Positions 1 to 10,116 of a stretch of DNA of 64,000 nucleotides are shown in pieces; positions within the stretch are counted from its first letter, which is position 1, and every line of letters starts with the position of its first letter. The notes beneath the pieces were generated by a model. That model did no database searches and was not told the origin of the DNA. It saw nothing but the letters and a program-made list of their open reading frames with translations. The translations under genes were made by a program, and so were the position numbers. This DNA comes from Bradyrhizobium iriomotense (GTDB lineage: Bacteria > Pseudomonadota > Alphaproteobacteria > Rhizobiales > Xanthobacteraceae): the NCBI RefSeq assembly GCF_018130765.1, contig NZ_JAFCJZ010000025.1:1-64000 (forward strand), given 5' to 3'.

Positions 1-77
1 TCACCTTCAAGAACGGCCTCGAATACTTCCATGCCGTCGCAGCAGGATGGAGCCTCAGAGATATGTGCATGCCCTAG
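1..77 (+). CDS. Possible C-terminal tail of a gene entering from the left
   Basis: A frame open from base 3 to a TAG at 75-77 encodes about 24 residues (TFKNGLEYFHAV and onward). It has coding-like composition up to roughly base 50 and stops just before the intergenic repeat at 88. I do not recognise the family from so few residues, and the other forward frames run on into the repeat. Sequence to the left of the window would settle it. Confidence 0.25.
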   Translation, partial: TFKNGLEYFHAVAAGWSLRDMCMP

Positions 78-87
78 TGCGAAAGCA

Positions 88-214
88 GGGACCCATATCC
101 ACAGGGAGTGATTGTCGCGCGAAGCTGGTCACTCCGAGTCTTCGCCAAACTTTTCCCTGTGGTTATGGGTCCCGGATCTGCGCGCGCTTAGGGCGCGCTT
201 GTCCGGGACGACGG
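88..214. repeat. Nested palindromic element, R family, copy 1 (left end missing)
   Basis: The inner arms, about 20 bases each, lie at 88-107 (GGGACCCATATCCACAGGGA) and 154-173. The right outer hairpin runs to CCGGGACGACGG at 214. The left outer hairpin seen in the other copies (GTCGTCCCGG and onward) is absent, so this copy is truncated. It ends 39 bases before the amidohydrolase start and so occupies that gene's leader or promoter region. Confidence 0.8.
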
Positions 215-253
215 ATAGAGCAAAAGCAAAACAACAAAACGGGAAGAAACACC

Positions 254-1972
254 ATGAGCAATCCTGATCTCGTGATCCGCGGCGGCACCGTTGCGGACGG
301 CGCTGGCGGCGAGCTGTTCGAGGCTGATGTCGCCATCACCGGCGGCAGGATCAGCGAGGTCGGGAAAGTCTCGGCCAAGGGCAAGGAAGAGATCGACGCG
401 CGCGGCAAGCTCGTCACGCCGGGTTTCGTCGACGTGCACACCCATTACGACGGCCAGGTCACCTGGAGCCAGGACATCACGCCGTCCTCGCAGAACGGCG
501 TTACCACGGCGATCATGGGCAATTGCGGCGTCGGCTTCGCGCCGTGCAAGCCGGCCGACCACACCCGCCTGATCCAGCTGATGGAAGGCGTCGAGGACAT
601 TCCCGAGCCGGTGCTGAGCGCCGGCATTCCCTGGGCCTGGGAGAGCTTTCCGGATTACATGGACTGGCTCAGCAAGCGCGACTTCGACATCGACGTCGGC
701 GCGCAGCTGCCGCATGCCGCGCTGCGAGTCTATGTCATGGGCGAGCGCGGCGCGCGCCGCGATCCCTCGACCGCGGAAGACAATGCGGCGATGGCCAGGC
801 TCGCGGGCGAGGCGGTGCGGTCAGGCGCACTCGGCTTCTCGACCTCGCGCACGCTCAACCATCGCACCTCGACCGGCGATTTCACGCCGACCCTGAAGGC
901 CGGCGAGGACGAGCTCACCGCGATTGCCGGCGCCATGCATCGGCAGGGGCGTAGCGTGCTGCAATTCGTGCTCGACCTCTCCACCATCCACGAAGACCTG
1001 CCGATGATGCTGCGGGTGGCGGACTCGACGAAATGCCCGATCTCGTTCTCGATCACGCAGAACGACAAGTCGCCAGACCGCTGGCGCCAGACGCTGGACG
1101 AGATCAATGCGGCGGCCAAGCGTGGCCTCTCCATCACCGCGCAGATCGCGGCGCGCCCGGTTGGCCTCCTGCTCGGGCTCGAGCTGTCGCGCAATCCGTT
1201 CCAGACCCATCCGAGCTACAAGGCGATCGCACATCTGCCGCTGCAGGAGCGGCTGGCGCGCCTGCATCAGCCGGAGGTGCGCAAGGCGATTTTGAGCGAG
1301 ACGGCGACCGCGACCGACGATCCGCTGTTCTTCCGGCCCAACTACGACAAGATGTTTTTGCTCGGCGATCCCCCTGACTATGAGCAGCCACCGGAGAACG
1401 CGCTGGGGCCGCAGGCGCGCAAGCAGGGTCGGCAGCCGGAAGAGCTCGCCTATGACGCGATGCTGTCCGACGAGGGCCGCGGCATGCTCTACGTGCCGTT
1501 CCTCAACTATGCCGACGGCAATCTCGATGCGACACGCGAGATGCTGCTCGATCCGCAATCGGTGCCGGGCCTCTCCGACGGCGGCGCGCATTGCGGCATC
1601 ATCTGCGACGCAAGCTTTCCGACCTATCTGCTGACGCACTGGACGCGCGACCGCAAACGCGGCGAGAAGCTCACCATTCCGTTCGTGGTCGCGGCGCAGT
1701 CGCGCAAGACCGCGCTCTCGGTCGGCCTCACCGGTCGCGGACTGATCGCGCCCGGCTACAAGGCCGACGTCAACGTGATCGACTACGACCGGCTGCACCT
1801 GCATCCGCCGAAGGTGCATTACGACCTGCCGGTCGGCGGGCGGCGGCTATTGCAGGATGTCGACGGCTATGACGCCACGATCGTCTCGGGCGTGGTGACG
1901 CGGCGGCAGGGCGAGGCCACGGGACGGCGTCCGGGGAAGTTGATTCGGGGGGCGAAGGGGGGCGCAAACTAG
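254..1972 (+). CDS. N-acyl-D-amino-acid deacylase-type amidohydrolase (amidohydrolase 3 family)
   Basis: This cytoplasmic metal-dependent hydrolase has 572 residues and belongs to the D-aminoacylase / N-acyl-D-glutamate deacylase group, which removes acyl groups from N-acylated D-amino acids. The N-terminal beta-sandwich (DLVIRGGTVADGAGG) is followed by the metal-binding HxH at H62/H64 within VHTHYDG, then the NCGVGFAPC segment typical of this group. GGAHCGIICD near residue 440 and GLIAPGYKADVNVID near the C-terminus complete the fold. The frame stays open upstream to about base 47, but that stretch is repeat sequence. I chose ATG 254, just after a GGGAAGAAA stretch. The exact substrate cannot be read from the sequence. 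The next gene is a convergent transporter on the other strand. Confidence 0.85.
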   Translation: MSNPDLVIRGGTVADGAGGELFEADVAITGGRISEVGKVSAKGKEEIDARGKLVTPGFVDVHTHYDGQVTWSQDITPSSQNGVTTAIMGNCGVGFAPCKPADHTRLIQLMEGVEDIPEPVLSAGIPWAWESFPDYMDWLSKRDFDIDVGAQLPHAALRVYVMGERGARRDPSTAEDNAAMARLAGEAVRSGALGFSTSRTLNHRTSTGDFTPTLKAGEDELTAIAGAMHRQGRSVLQFVLDLSTIHEDLPMMLRVADSTKCPISFSITQNDKSPDRWRQTLDEINAAAKRGLSITAQIAARPVGLLLGLELSRNPFQTHPSYKAIAHLPLQERLARLHQPEVRKAILSETATATDDPLFFRPNYDKMFLLGDPPDYEQPPENALGPQARKQGRQPEELAYDAMLSDEGRGMLYVPFLNYADGNLDATREMLLDPQSVPGLSDGGAHCGIICDASFPTYLLTHWTRDRKRGEKLTIPFVVAAQSRKTALSVGLTGRGLIAPGYKADVNVIDYDRLHLHPPKVHYDLPVGGRRLLQDVDGYDATIVSGVVTRRQGEATGRRPGKLIRGAKGGAN

Positions 1973-2019
1973 CGCTGTGGGATAGATGTGAGGCGCGAAA
2001 GCCGCGCCTCACTCTCGCT

Positions 2020-2183
2020 GTCGTCCCGGCCTAGCGCGCAATTGCGCGCGGGGGGCCGGGACCCATACGCCGCAGCAATCGTTTTGCGACGACTCGGAGT
2101 TACCAGCTTCGCCCCACACCACTCCCTGTGGTTATGGGTCCCGGATCTGCGCTCCGCTTCGCTACGCTTGTCCGGGACGACAG
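2020..2183. repeat. Nested palindromic element, R family, copy 2
   Basis: Outer ends are GTCGTCCCGG (2020) and CCGGGACGACAG (2183). Inner arms pair GGGACCCATA (about 2060) with TATGGGTCCC (about 2140). Each half also contains its own GC-rich hairpin. The element lies between the convergent amidohydrolase and MFS genes, so it may also act at the 3' end of both transcripts. Confidence 0.85.
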
Positions 2184-2207
2184 TTGTGGTTGGAGCAGCG
2201 CCCCCCC

Positions 2208-3545
2208 TTAAGTCGGCGACACCGCGCCCTTCAGCGCCGTGCCTTGCGCCGCCGCACCGCGGGTCAACCGGGCCCTTTCCGTGTTCGGCCAGAGCAGCAG
2301 CAGGCCGATGACGCCGGAGGCGGCCATCACCACCGCGTTGATGGTGAAGCCCGTCATGTAGCCGTCGAGCATGCTGCCGGCGCGCTGGATCACGGTGCCC
2401 ATCACGCTGGGCGCGATGATGCCCGAGAGCGTGTAGAGCGCGCCGTAGATCGCGATCACCGCGCCGCGCTGCGAGGCGGGCGTGAACTCGCCGAGCATCG
2501 GCGGGCAGACCACGTAGATCGCACCGCAGAGGCCCGAGCCGACGACGAGCAGCGCGATCTGCAGACCGGCGCCCTCGACATGCGCCATCCCTGCGAGGAT
2601 CAGGCCGCCGATGATCAGCGGCACCGAGCCGAGCACACCGCGCGAGATGCGCGTGGTGTAGCCGCGCGCCATCATCACCTGCGAGATCCAGCCGGTGAGG
2701 ATGACGACGGTGGCGCCGAACACCCAGGGCAGGATCGAGATGAATCCGGCCTGGCTCTGCGAGAAGCCGAGCCCCTTGACGATGAAGGGCGTGAACCAGG
2801 TGAGGCCGAGCGACAGCGCCCAATAGGCGCCGAAGGTCGCGATCACGCAGCCGAGGAAGGTGCGCGAGGTCAGCAGCTGCACATACGGAATCTTCGGCTC
2901 GGTGACGGCGAGGACCTGGGTGTCCTCCAGCGGACCTTCCTTGCCGAGCGCGAGCCAGGCACAAACCCAGATCAGGCCGACGACGCCGAGCGCGCCGAAG
3001 GCGTAGTGCCAGGAGTGGTTGACGATGACCCAGTTCAGCGCCGGCACCGCCAGGATCACGCCGAAGGCCGAGCCCTGCGACAGGATCGCGGTCGGCAGCG
3101 TGCGCTTCTCGTCGGGGAACCATTTGTAGATCGCGTGTGCGGCAACCGAGAAGGCCGGACCTTCGCCGGCGCCCAGCACGATGCGGCAGATCAAGAGCGT
3201 GGTGAAGGAGACGGTGCCGACCATCGGGAACTGCGCCAGCGCCCAGATCACCGCCAGCGTCAACAGCACCCAGCGCGTCGGCACCTTGTTGACGATGAAG
3301 CCGACCACGATGGCCGAGATCGAGAACAGGAAGAAGAACGACGACCCGAGCAGGCCGAATTGCTCGGCGCTGAGCTTCATGTCGGTCATGATCGGCACGC
3401 CGGCCAGACCGACGACGATCTTGTCCGCGAAGTTCACCACCATGAAGAGAAAGAGGAGAAATGTAACGGTCCAGGCGCCCTTTGGCGTCGCCCCGGAATC
3501 CCCTGCCGTCCTGCCCATTTCGGGCGTTCCCTGAGCGCTCATCAT
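2208..3545 (-). CDS. MFS transporter, anion:cation symporter-like
   Basis: This inner-membrane secondary transporter of about 445 residues shows the usual twelve hydrophobic segments. The segment GAGEGPAFSVAAHAIYKWFP followed by DEKR resembles the anion:cation symporter subfamily, which takes up organic acids such as hexuronates, galactonate or phthalate. This is family knowledge; the substrate here is unknown. Start choice: ATG codons occur at 3554, 3545 and 3542. GGGGAG lies immediately before the latter pair and fits those better. The gene is convergent with the amidohydrolase and divergent from the ABC exporter genes at 3684, so about 140 bases hold both promoters. Confidence 0.85.
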   Translation of the reverse strand: MMSAQGTPEMGRTAGDSGATPKGAWTVTFLLFLFMVVNFADKIVVGLAGVPIMTDMKLSAEQFGLLGSSFFFLFSISAIVVGFIVNKVPTRWVLLTLAVIWALAQFPMVGTVSFTTLLICRIVLGAGEGPAFSVAAHAIYKWFPDEKRTLPTAILSQGSAFGVILAVPALNWVIVNHSWHYAFGALGVVGLIWVCAWLALGKEGPLEDTQVLAVTEPKIPYVQLLTSRTFLGCVIATFGAYWALSLGLTWFTPFIVKGLGFSQSQAGFISILPWVFGATVVILTGWISQVMMARGYTTRISRGVLGSVPLIIGGLILAGMAHVEGAGLQIALLVVGSGLCGAIYVVCPPMLGEFTPASQRGAVIAIYGALYTLSGIIAPSVMGTVIQRAGSMLDGYMTGFTINAVVMAASGVIGLLLLWPNTERARLTRGAAAQGTALKGAVSPT

Positions 3546-3683
3546 TCTCCCCATATGTCTTTATTGTCGGCACTTTTTGATTTGGCCGTCCTGGGAGCTA
3601 ACAACGGCTTGAAAGCCAACGCAACCCCGGCATTTCCACGGCAGGTGTGCTACGCAACATTGAGGCAAATTCCGTCCGGCGCA

Positions 3684-4339
<656 letters not shown>

Positions 4340-4343
<4 letters not shown>

Positions 4344-6802
4344 GGCGCGCGCTGTGGGTCCTCGCGGTGCTCCTGAGCCATTGGCGGCGCCACGGGATGC
4401 AGTTCGCGACGCTGCTGATCGGGCTGATCGCAGCAACCGCGCTGTGGAGCGGCGTGCAGGCGATCAACCAGCAGGCCCGCAATGCCTATGATCGTGCCGC
4501 GGCGACCTTTGGCGGCGTGCGCACGGCGATGCTGGTGGCGCCAAATGCCGCGACGTTCCCGCAGGAGCTGTTCGTCAAGCTCCGTCGCGCCGGCTGGCCG
4601 GTGTCGCCGGTGCTGGAGGGACGCGTCCAGATCAACGGACATTCGGTGCGGCTGCTCGGCATCGAGCCGGTGACGCTGCCGGTCGATGTCGGCAATGCGC
4701 CGCGCCTTGGTGCCGCGGATCTGAGCAGCTTTGTCGCGCCGCCCGGCCAGACATTGGTGGCGAAGGAAACGCTGACCGATTTGCAGCAGACGGAAGGCGC
4801 GGCACCTCCGATCAGCAATGGCGCAAAGCTGCCGCCGCTGCGCGTGCTGCCGCAGCTGGTGCCTGATGTGCTGGTGGTCGATATCGGCGTGGCGCAGCGG
4901 CTGCTCAACAAGCCGGATCAGGTCTCGCGGCTGCTGATCGGCAAGCCGAAGGGCAAGCCCGCGCCGCTCGCGAGCGTCGTCGGCGAGCAGTTGCAGCGGG
5001 TCGAGCCGACCGCGGAGACGGAGCTGGAGCGTCTCACCGACAGTTTCCATCTCAACCTCACCGCCTTCGGTCTGCTCTCGTTCTTCGTCGGCCTCTTCAT
5101 CGTCAACTCGGCCGTCGGCCTCGCCTTCGAGCAGCGGCTGCCGATGCTGCGCACCTTGCGGGCCTGCGGCGCCTCGGCGCGGCTGGTCAACACGGTGCTG
5201 GTGATCGAGCTGGTGGCGCTGGCGCTGGTGGCGGGACTGATCGGGCTCGTCTGCGGCTATTTCATCGCGGCTGCGCTATTGCCTGATGTCGCGGCGTCAC
5301 TGCGCGGACTCTATGGCGCGCAGATCCCGGGGCAGCTTAGCTTGCAAGGCGAATGGTGGCTCGCCGGCATCGGCATCAGCGTTGCCGGCGCGCTTGTTGC
5401 CGCGGCGACCAGCCTGATCAAGGCGATCAGGATGCCGGTGCTGGCCACGGCGCAGCCGCGCGCCTGGCAACAGCGGCAGCGCCGCTGGCTGGTCTTACAA
5501 AGCGTTGCGGCGTGCATGGTGTTCGCGGTGGCGTTGCTGCTGCTCCACTACGGTGAATCGCTGATCGCAGGTTTTGGCGTGCTGGCAGCGCTGATGCTTG
5601 GCGCTGCGCTGATCCTGCCGGCGTTCCTCGACATCATCCTGCTCGTCGGCCAGCGCAGCGCGCGAGGGCCGATCGCGCTATGGTTCTGGGCGGACAGCCG
5701 GCAGCAGCTCTCGGGGCTGTCACTGGCGCTGATGGCGCTGCTGCTCGCACTCGCCGTCAATGTCGGGGTCTCCACCATGGTGGAAACGTTCAGCCGCACC
5801 TTCATTGGCTGGCTCAACGGACGGCTCGCGGCCGACGTCTACATCAGTGCCTCCGACAACGCACAAGGTGTCGCGATCCGCAACTGGCTGAAGGAGCGCA
5901 GCGAGGTTCAGGCGATCCTGTCGGGCGGACGCGCCGAGACGCAGGTGCAGGGCCAGCCGGTGGAGCTGTTCGGCCTGCCCGATCACCCGCTCTATCGCGA
6001 GCGCTGGCCGCTGCTGGAGACTGCACCGCGCACCTGGACCCAGCTCGTACCGGGCAATGCCGCCTTCATCAGCGAGCAGCTGAGCCGCCGCCTCAACGTC
6101 CGCGTCGGCGACGTGATCGAAGTGCCGGCGCCGGGCGGGAGCTGGGAGCTCGACATCGTCGGCATCTATGCCGATTACGGCAACCCAAAGGGCCAGCTCG
6201 CCGTCAACGTCGCGGCGCTGATCCGGCATTTTCCGCAAACGCCGCAGACGCGGATCGGGCTCATTGTCGCGAAGGAAAACATCCCCGGCCTGATCGCGGC
6301 GTTGCAGAAGCAGTTTGCGCTCGACGACCGCAGCGTCGCGGATCAGGCGACGGTGAAGGCGGAATCGATCCGCATCTTCAACCGCACTTTTGCGGTGACC
6401 TCGGCCCTGAACGCGTTTACGCTCGGCGTCGCCGGCATTGCGCTGCTGACCAGCCTGCTGACGCTGGCGAATTCTCGTCTGCCGCAACTCGCCCCGCTGT
6501 GGGCGGTCGGCCTGACGCGGCCGCGCCTTGCCGCGATCGAATTGACCAAGACGCTGTCGGTGGCACTGTTCACGGCACTGCTGGCCGTACCGCTTGGACT
6601 GGTGGTGGCGTGGTGCCTGATTGCGATCGTGAACGTGAAAGCGTTCGGCTGGCGGCTACCGTTCCATGTATTCCCGCTGCAGCTGATCGAGCTGGTCGCG
6701 GTCGCGCTGCTGGCCTCGCTGCTTGCCGCGCTGCTGCCGATGCTGCGGCTGGCGCGGATGCAGCCGGCGAACCTCGTCAAGGTGTTTGCCAATGAGCGCT
6801 GA
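4340..6802 (+). CDS. FtsX-family ABC permease (AttF/AttG-like, duplicated)
   Basis: This inner-membrane permease of 820 residues partners the ATPase upstream. It begins with one membrane segment (about residues 12-34) and an extracytoplasmic domain, followed by three membrane segments around 240-345. A linker pair lies around 385-440. A second half repeats the pattern: one segment near 455-480, an extracytoplasmic domain, and three segments at 675-810. This is the two-FtsX-unit architecture of large lipoprotein/lipid-type permeases, as if AttF and AttG were one chain. The start overlaps the ATPase stop by four bases, and its own stop overlaps the next gene by eleven. Substrate unknown. Confidence 0.85.
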
Positions 6803-7874
6803 CAAAATATCGCGGCGCGCCTTTGCCGGCGGCATCGCCGCACTCGCTCTCGCACGCCCGGCGCAAGCGCAAGGCTATGCCGGACTTGGCGAGACCGCCG
6901 ACGGCTTTGCCAGAGTCACGCCGGGAAAGACATTCGCCTTCCCCGGAGATCATGGGCCGCATCCGGAATTTCGCATCGAGTGGTGGTATCTCACGGCGAA
7001 TCTCACAGATAGCAGCGGCGCGGCCTGCGGCCTGCAATGGACGCTGTTCCGCCAGGCGGCGCAGCCGGGTCCGCAAGGCGAAGGCTGGGCCAATCAACAT
7101 ATCTGGATGGCACACGCGGCGGTGACGCGCGCCGGCACGCATCGCTTCAGCGAGGCGTTTTCGCGCGGCGGCATCGGGCAGGCCAGCGTCACGGCAAAGC
7201 CGTTCGCGGCCTGGATCGACGATTGGGAGATGAAGGGTCTTGAGCGCACCGACGATCGCACCCTGGCACCGCTGACGCTGAAAGCGTCCGGCACGGACTT
7301 CAGCTATGCGCTGACGCTGGAGGCCGATCGTCCGGTGGTGCTGCAGGGCGATCGCGGCTTCAGCCGCAAGTCGGAGCGCGGGCAAGCGTCCTACTATTAC
7401 AGCCAGCCGTTCTACCGCGCGCGCGGAACGCTCAGCATCGACGACAAGCCGGTCGATGTCACGGGGCAGGCCTGGATGGACCGCGAATGGAGCAGCCAGC
7501 CGCTCGACACTGATCAGACCGGCTGGGACTGGCTGTCGCTGCATTTGTCGACCGGCGACAAGCTGATGCTGTACCGGCTGCGGCAGAAGGACGGCAAAGA
7601 CTATCCGTTCGGCAACTGGATCAGCGCCGTCGGCGAGACGCAGATGATTGCGGGCGGCGACATCCAGATGGCACCAAAGGCAACGGCTGAGGTTGCCGGA
7701 CGCAAGCTGCCGGTGGAATGGCAGATCGCGATCCCCTCGCGCTCGTTCTCGATTGTGTGCAAGCCGCTCAATCCGAATGCCTGGATGGGGACCGGCTTCT
7801 CCTATTGGGAAGGGCCGATCAGCTTTGCCGGCACGCATGACGGCGTTGGCTATCTCGAGCTGACCGGGTATTGA
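6792..7874 (+). CDS. Tat-exported lipocalin-like (AttH/CrtC-type) protein
   Basis: The 360-residue product starts MSADKISRRAFAGGIAALAL. The SRRAF motif plus hydrophobic stretch and AQA cleavage site form a twin-arginine signal, so it is exported folded to the periplasm. The mature part carries the AttH/CrtC hallmarks: FPGDHGPHPEFRIEWWYLT near the start, VTGQAWMDREWSSQ near residue 235, and GWDWLSLHL. In the AttEFGH type of ABC system (family knowledge) this is the extracytoplasmic component. CrtC relatives are hydratases of isoprenoid double bonds, so an enzymatic or lipid-binding role is possible. It overlaps the permease by eleven bases and is the third gene of a tight operon. Confidence 0.82.
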   Translation: MSADKISRRAFAGGIAALALARPAQAQGYAGLGETADGFARVTPGKTFAFPGDHGPHPEFRIEWWYLTANLTDSSGAACGLQWTLFRQAAQPGPQGEGWANQHIWMAHAAVTRAGTHRFSEAFSRGGIGQASVTAKPFAAWIDDWEMKGLERTDDRTLAPLTLKASGTDFSYALTLEADRPVVLQGDRGFSRKSERGQASYYYSQPFYRARGTLSIDDKPVDVTGQAWMDREWSSQPLDTDQTGWDWLSLHLSTGDKLMLYRLRQKDGKDYPFGNWISAVGETQMIAGGDIQMAPKATAEVAGRKLPVEWQIAIPSRSFSIVCKPLNPNAWMGTGFSYWEGPISFAGTHDGVGYLELTGY

Positions 7875-7963
7875 AGCGCGGTCTGCCTGGATTCTAGTTT
7901 GACGCGTTTTCTTTACGCGAACCGGTATCCACTTCGCTGGAAAACGCTCTGGGGAAATTCGCG

Positions 7964-8350
7964 ATGTATCATCTCACCGCCCTCGTCACGCTGCTGGCAA
8001 TTGCATTTTACTTCTTCACCAGCATCAACGTCTCGCGCGCGCGGTCGAGGACCGGTGTCAAGGTGCCGGCGATGTCGGGCCATCCGGATTTCGAGCGCGC
8101 CTTCCGCATCCAGATGAACACGCTGGAGTGGATGCCGATTGTCCTGCCGGCGCTCTGGCTGTTCGCGGCCTATATCAGCGACGCGATTGCAGCGGGACTC
8201 GGTACGGTGTGGATCATCGGCCGCATCGTCTATTTCATCGGCTATTCGCAGGCCGCCGCAAAGCGCGGCCCGGGATTTGCGATCCAGGCGCTCGCCGCGA
8301 TTGCGCTGTGGGCGGGGGCGCTGGGGGCGGTGGTGTTGCGGTTGGTGTGA
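7964..8350 (+). CDS. MAPEG family membrane protein
   Basis: This small integral membrane protein of 128 residues has four predicted helices. The FRIQMNTLEWMPI segment holds the conserved Arg, Asn and Glu that bind glutathione in the MAPEG superfamily (microsomal glutathione transferase, leukotriene C4 synthase and relatives). Bacterial members are thought to detoxify lipophilic electrophiles or peroxides, but this one is uncharacterised. It lies 89 bases after the AttH-like gene on the same strand and could be co-transcribed. A palindromic element follows directly. Confidence 0.82.
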   Translation: MYHLTALVTLLAIAFYFFTSINVSRARSRTGVKVPAMSGHPDFERAFRIQMNTLEWMPIVLPALWLFAAYISDAIAAGLGTVWIIGRIVYFIGYSQAAAKRGPGFAIQALAAIALWAGALGAVVLRLV

Positions 8351-8377
8351 GGCAACGACGCCGCCACACATTCCGCC

Positions 8378-8566
8378 GTCGTCCCGGACAAGCGCGCCCC
8401 AAGCGCGCGCCGATCCGGGACCCATAACCACAGGAAGTAGTTTGGCGCGAGCTGATCACTCCCAGTCCCCGTAACCACGTCTGCCTGTGGTTATGGGTCC
8501 CGGATCGGCGCTACGCTCCCGACAACGCTGGCGCGTTGCCTGGGCTCCGCTTGTCCGGGACGACAG
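8378..8566. repeat. Nested palindromic element, R family, copy 3
   Basis: Outer ends are GTCGTCCCGGACAAGCG at 8378 and TTGTCCGGGACGAC at 8553-8566. The inner arms CCATAACCACAGG and CCTGTGGTTATGG flank a short centre. The right half carries an extra internal hairpin (around 8505-8550) not seen in other copies, making this the longest one. It lies between the 3' ends of the MAPEG gene and the convergent binding-protein gene. Confidence 0.85.
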
Positions 8567-8598
8567 TGAGGGTGTGGCGCTCGCTGTGCCCTCTTCCA

Positions 8599-9792
8599 CT
8601 ACTTCGTCAGCGGACACCCGCTTTCCTTGGCAGTGAAGAAGGCCTTGTCGCCGGGGACGGTGGCGAGGAGCTTGTAATAGTCCCAGGGCTTCTTCGACTC
8701 CGAGGGCTTCTTGACCTCGAACAGGTACATGTCGTGGACCATGCGGCCGTTCTCGAGCACCTTGCCGCCCTGCGCGAAGTCGTCGTCGACCGGCAGCTCC
8801 TTCAGCTTCTTGGCGACCGCATCCGGATCCTTGGTGCCGGCGGCCTTGACGGCCTTCAGGTAGCTCAGCGTCGCCGAATAGGTACCGGCGTGGATCATGC
8901 TCGGCATCCGGCCAGTGCGCTTGAGGAAGCGTTCGCCGAGATTGCGTGTCTTGTCGTTGAGATCCCAGTAATAGCCCTCGGTCAGCACCAGGCCTTGCGC
9001 GGCCTGCAGGCCGAGGCCGTTCACTTCGGCGAGCGTCATCAGCAGGCCGGCGAGCTTCTGGCCACTGGCGACGATGCCGAATTCGGAGGCCTGCTTGATC
9101 GAGTTGGTGGTGTCGAGGCCGGCATTGGCGAGGCCGACGATCTTCGCCTTGGAGCTCTGCGCCTGCAGCAGGAAGGATGAGAAGTCCGAGGAGTTGAGCG
9201 GCACGCGCACCGAGCCGAGCACCTTGCCGCCATTGGCGGTGACGATCTCGGCGGTGTCCTTCTCCAGCGCGTAGCCGAAGGCGTAGTCGGCGGTGAGGAA
9301 GAACCAGGTGTCGCCGCCGGCCTTGGTCAATGCACCGCCGGTGCCGACGCCAAGCGCGCGGGTGTCGTAGGCCCAGTGGAAGCCATAGGGCTGGCAGGCA
9401 TCACCGGTGAGGCGCGAGGTCGCGGCGCCGACGACGATGTCGATCTTCTTCTTTTCCTTGGACAGCTCGTGAATCGCGAGCGCGACCGATGAGGTCGTCA
9501 GCTCCGTGATCATGTCGACATTCTCGACGTCGTACCAGCGCCGCGCGATCGAGGTCGCCAGATCCGGCTTGTTCTGATGGTCGGCGGTGACGAGCTCGAT
9601 CTTCTGGCCGAGCACCTCGCCACCAAAGTCCTCGATCGCCATCCTGGCCGCTTCGACCGACCATTTGCCGCCGTAATCGGCGTAGACGCCGGACTGGTCG
9701 TTGAGGATACCGATCTTGACACCTTGCGCGGACGCCGACGCTGCCAGCAGCAGGGCCGAGGTTGCGACGGCGACCAAAAGGGGTGATTTCAT
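8599..9792 (-). CDS. ABC transporter periplasmic binding protein, LivK type (orphan)
   Basis: The 397-residue product has a Sec signal peptide (MKSPLLVAVATSALLLAASASA) followed by GVKIGILNDQSGVYADYGGK, the usual N-terminus of periplasmic binding protein type 1 domains of the branched-chain amino acid/amide class. ATG 9792 is preceded by GGGAG at good spacing. No permease or ATPase gene is adjacent, so it must work with components encoded elsewhere or bind a ligand for another purpose. The ligand is unknown; many such proteins in rhizobia bind aromatic acids or amides. R-family elements flank the gene on both sides. Confidence 0.88.
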   Translation of the reverse strand: MKSPLLVAVATSALLLAASASAQGVKIGILNDQSGVYADYGGKWSVEAARMAIEDFGGEVLGQKIELVTADHQNKPDLATSIARRWYDVENVDMITELTTSSVALAIHELSKEKKKIDIVVGAATSRLTGDACQPYGFHWAYDTRALGVGTGGALTKAGGDTWFFLTADYAFGYALEKDTAEIVTANGGKVLGSVRVPLNSSDFSSFLLQAQSSKAKIVGLANAGLDTTNSIKQASEFGIVASGQKLAGLLMTLAEVNGLGLQAAQGLVLTEGYYWDLNDKTRNLGERFLKRTGRMPSMIHAGTYSATLSYLKAVKAAGTKDPDAVAKKLKELPVDDDFAQGGKVLENGRMVHDMYLFEVKKPSESKKPWDYYKLLATVPGDKAFFTAKESGCPLTK

Positions 9793-9910
9793 TCTGTTAG
9801 CTCCCAGCAGTGTTCTGTTTTGAAATCGCGCGGATACTAGTGAAGAACCCCGTGCGTGCCCATCCATTGCATGTTGGTCGTTAGTATGAACGGCGCACCA
9901 CACAATCGGT

Positions 9911-10075
9911 GTCGTCCCGGACAAGCGCAGCGAAGCGGAGCGCTGATCCGGGACCCATAACCACAGGGAGGAGTTTGGCGAAGACTCGTGGTTGCCAGCT
10001 TCGCGCTACAACTTCTCCCTGGGGTTATGGGTCCCGGCCCCGCGCGCGCAATTGCGCGCTAGGCCGGGACGACAC
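9911..10075. repeat. Nested palindromic element, R family, copy 4
   Basis: Outer ends are GTCGTCCCGGACAAGCG (9911) and GGCCGGGACGAC (10075). Inner arms are GGGACCCATAACCACAGGGA and TCCCTGGGGTTATGGGTCCC. It fills about half of the 324-base space between the two minus-strand genes. The rest, 9793-9910, should contain the promoter of the binding-protein gene; I see no clear -35/-10 pair there. Confidence 0.85.
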
Positions 10076-10116
10076 CGAGAGTGTTGAAGCGCCATCCCAC
10101 TCCAACCGGCAACTCG

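Noticed and set aside
2184..3683. N-terminal extension of the ABC ATPase frame by about 500 codons
   Set aside because: The extension runs antisense through the MFS gene and has no domain. The ATPase homology begins at about 3690.
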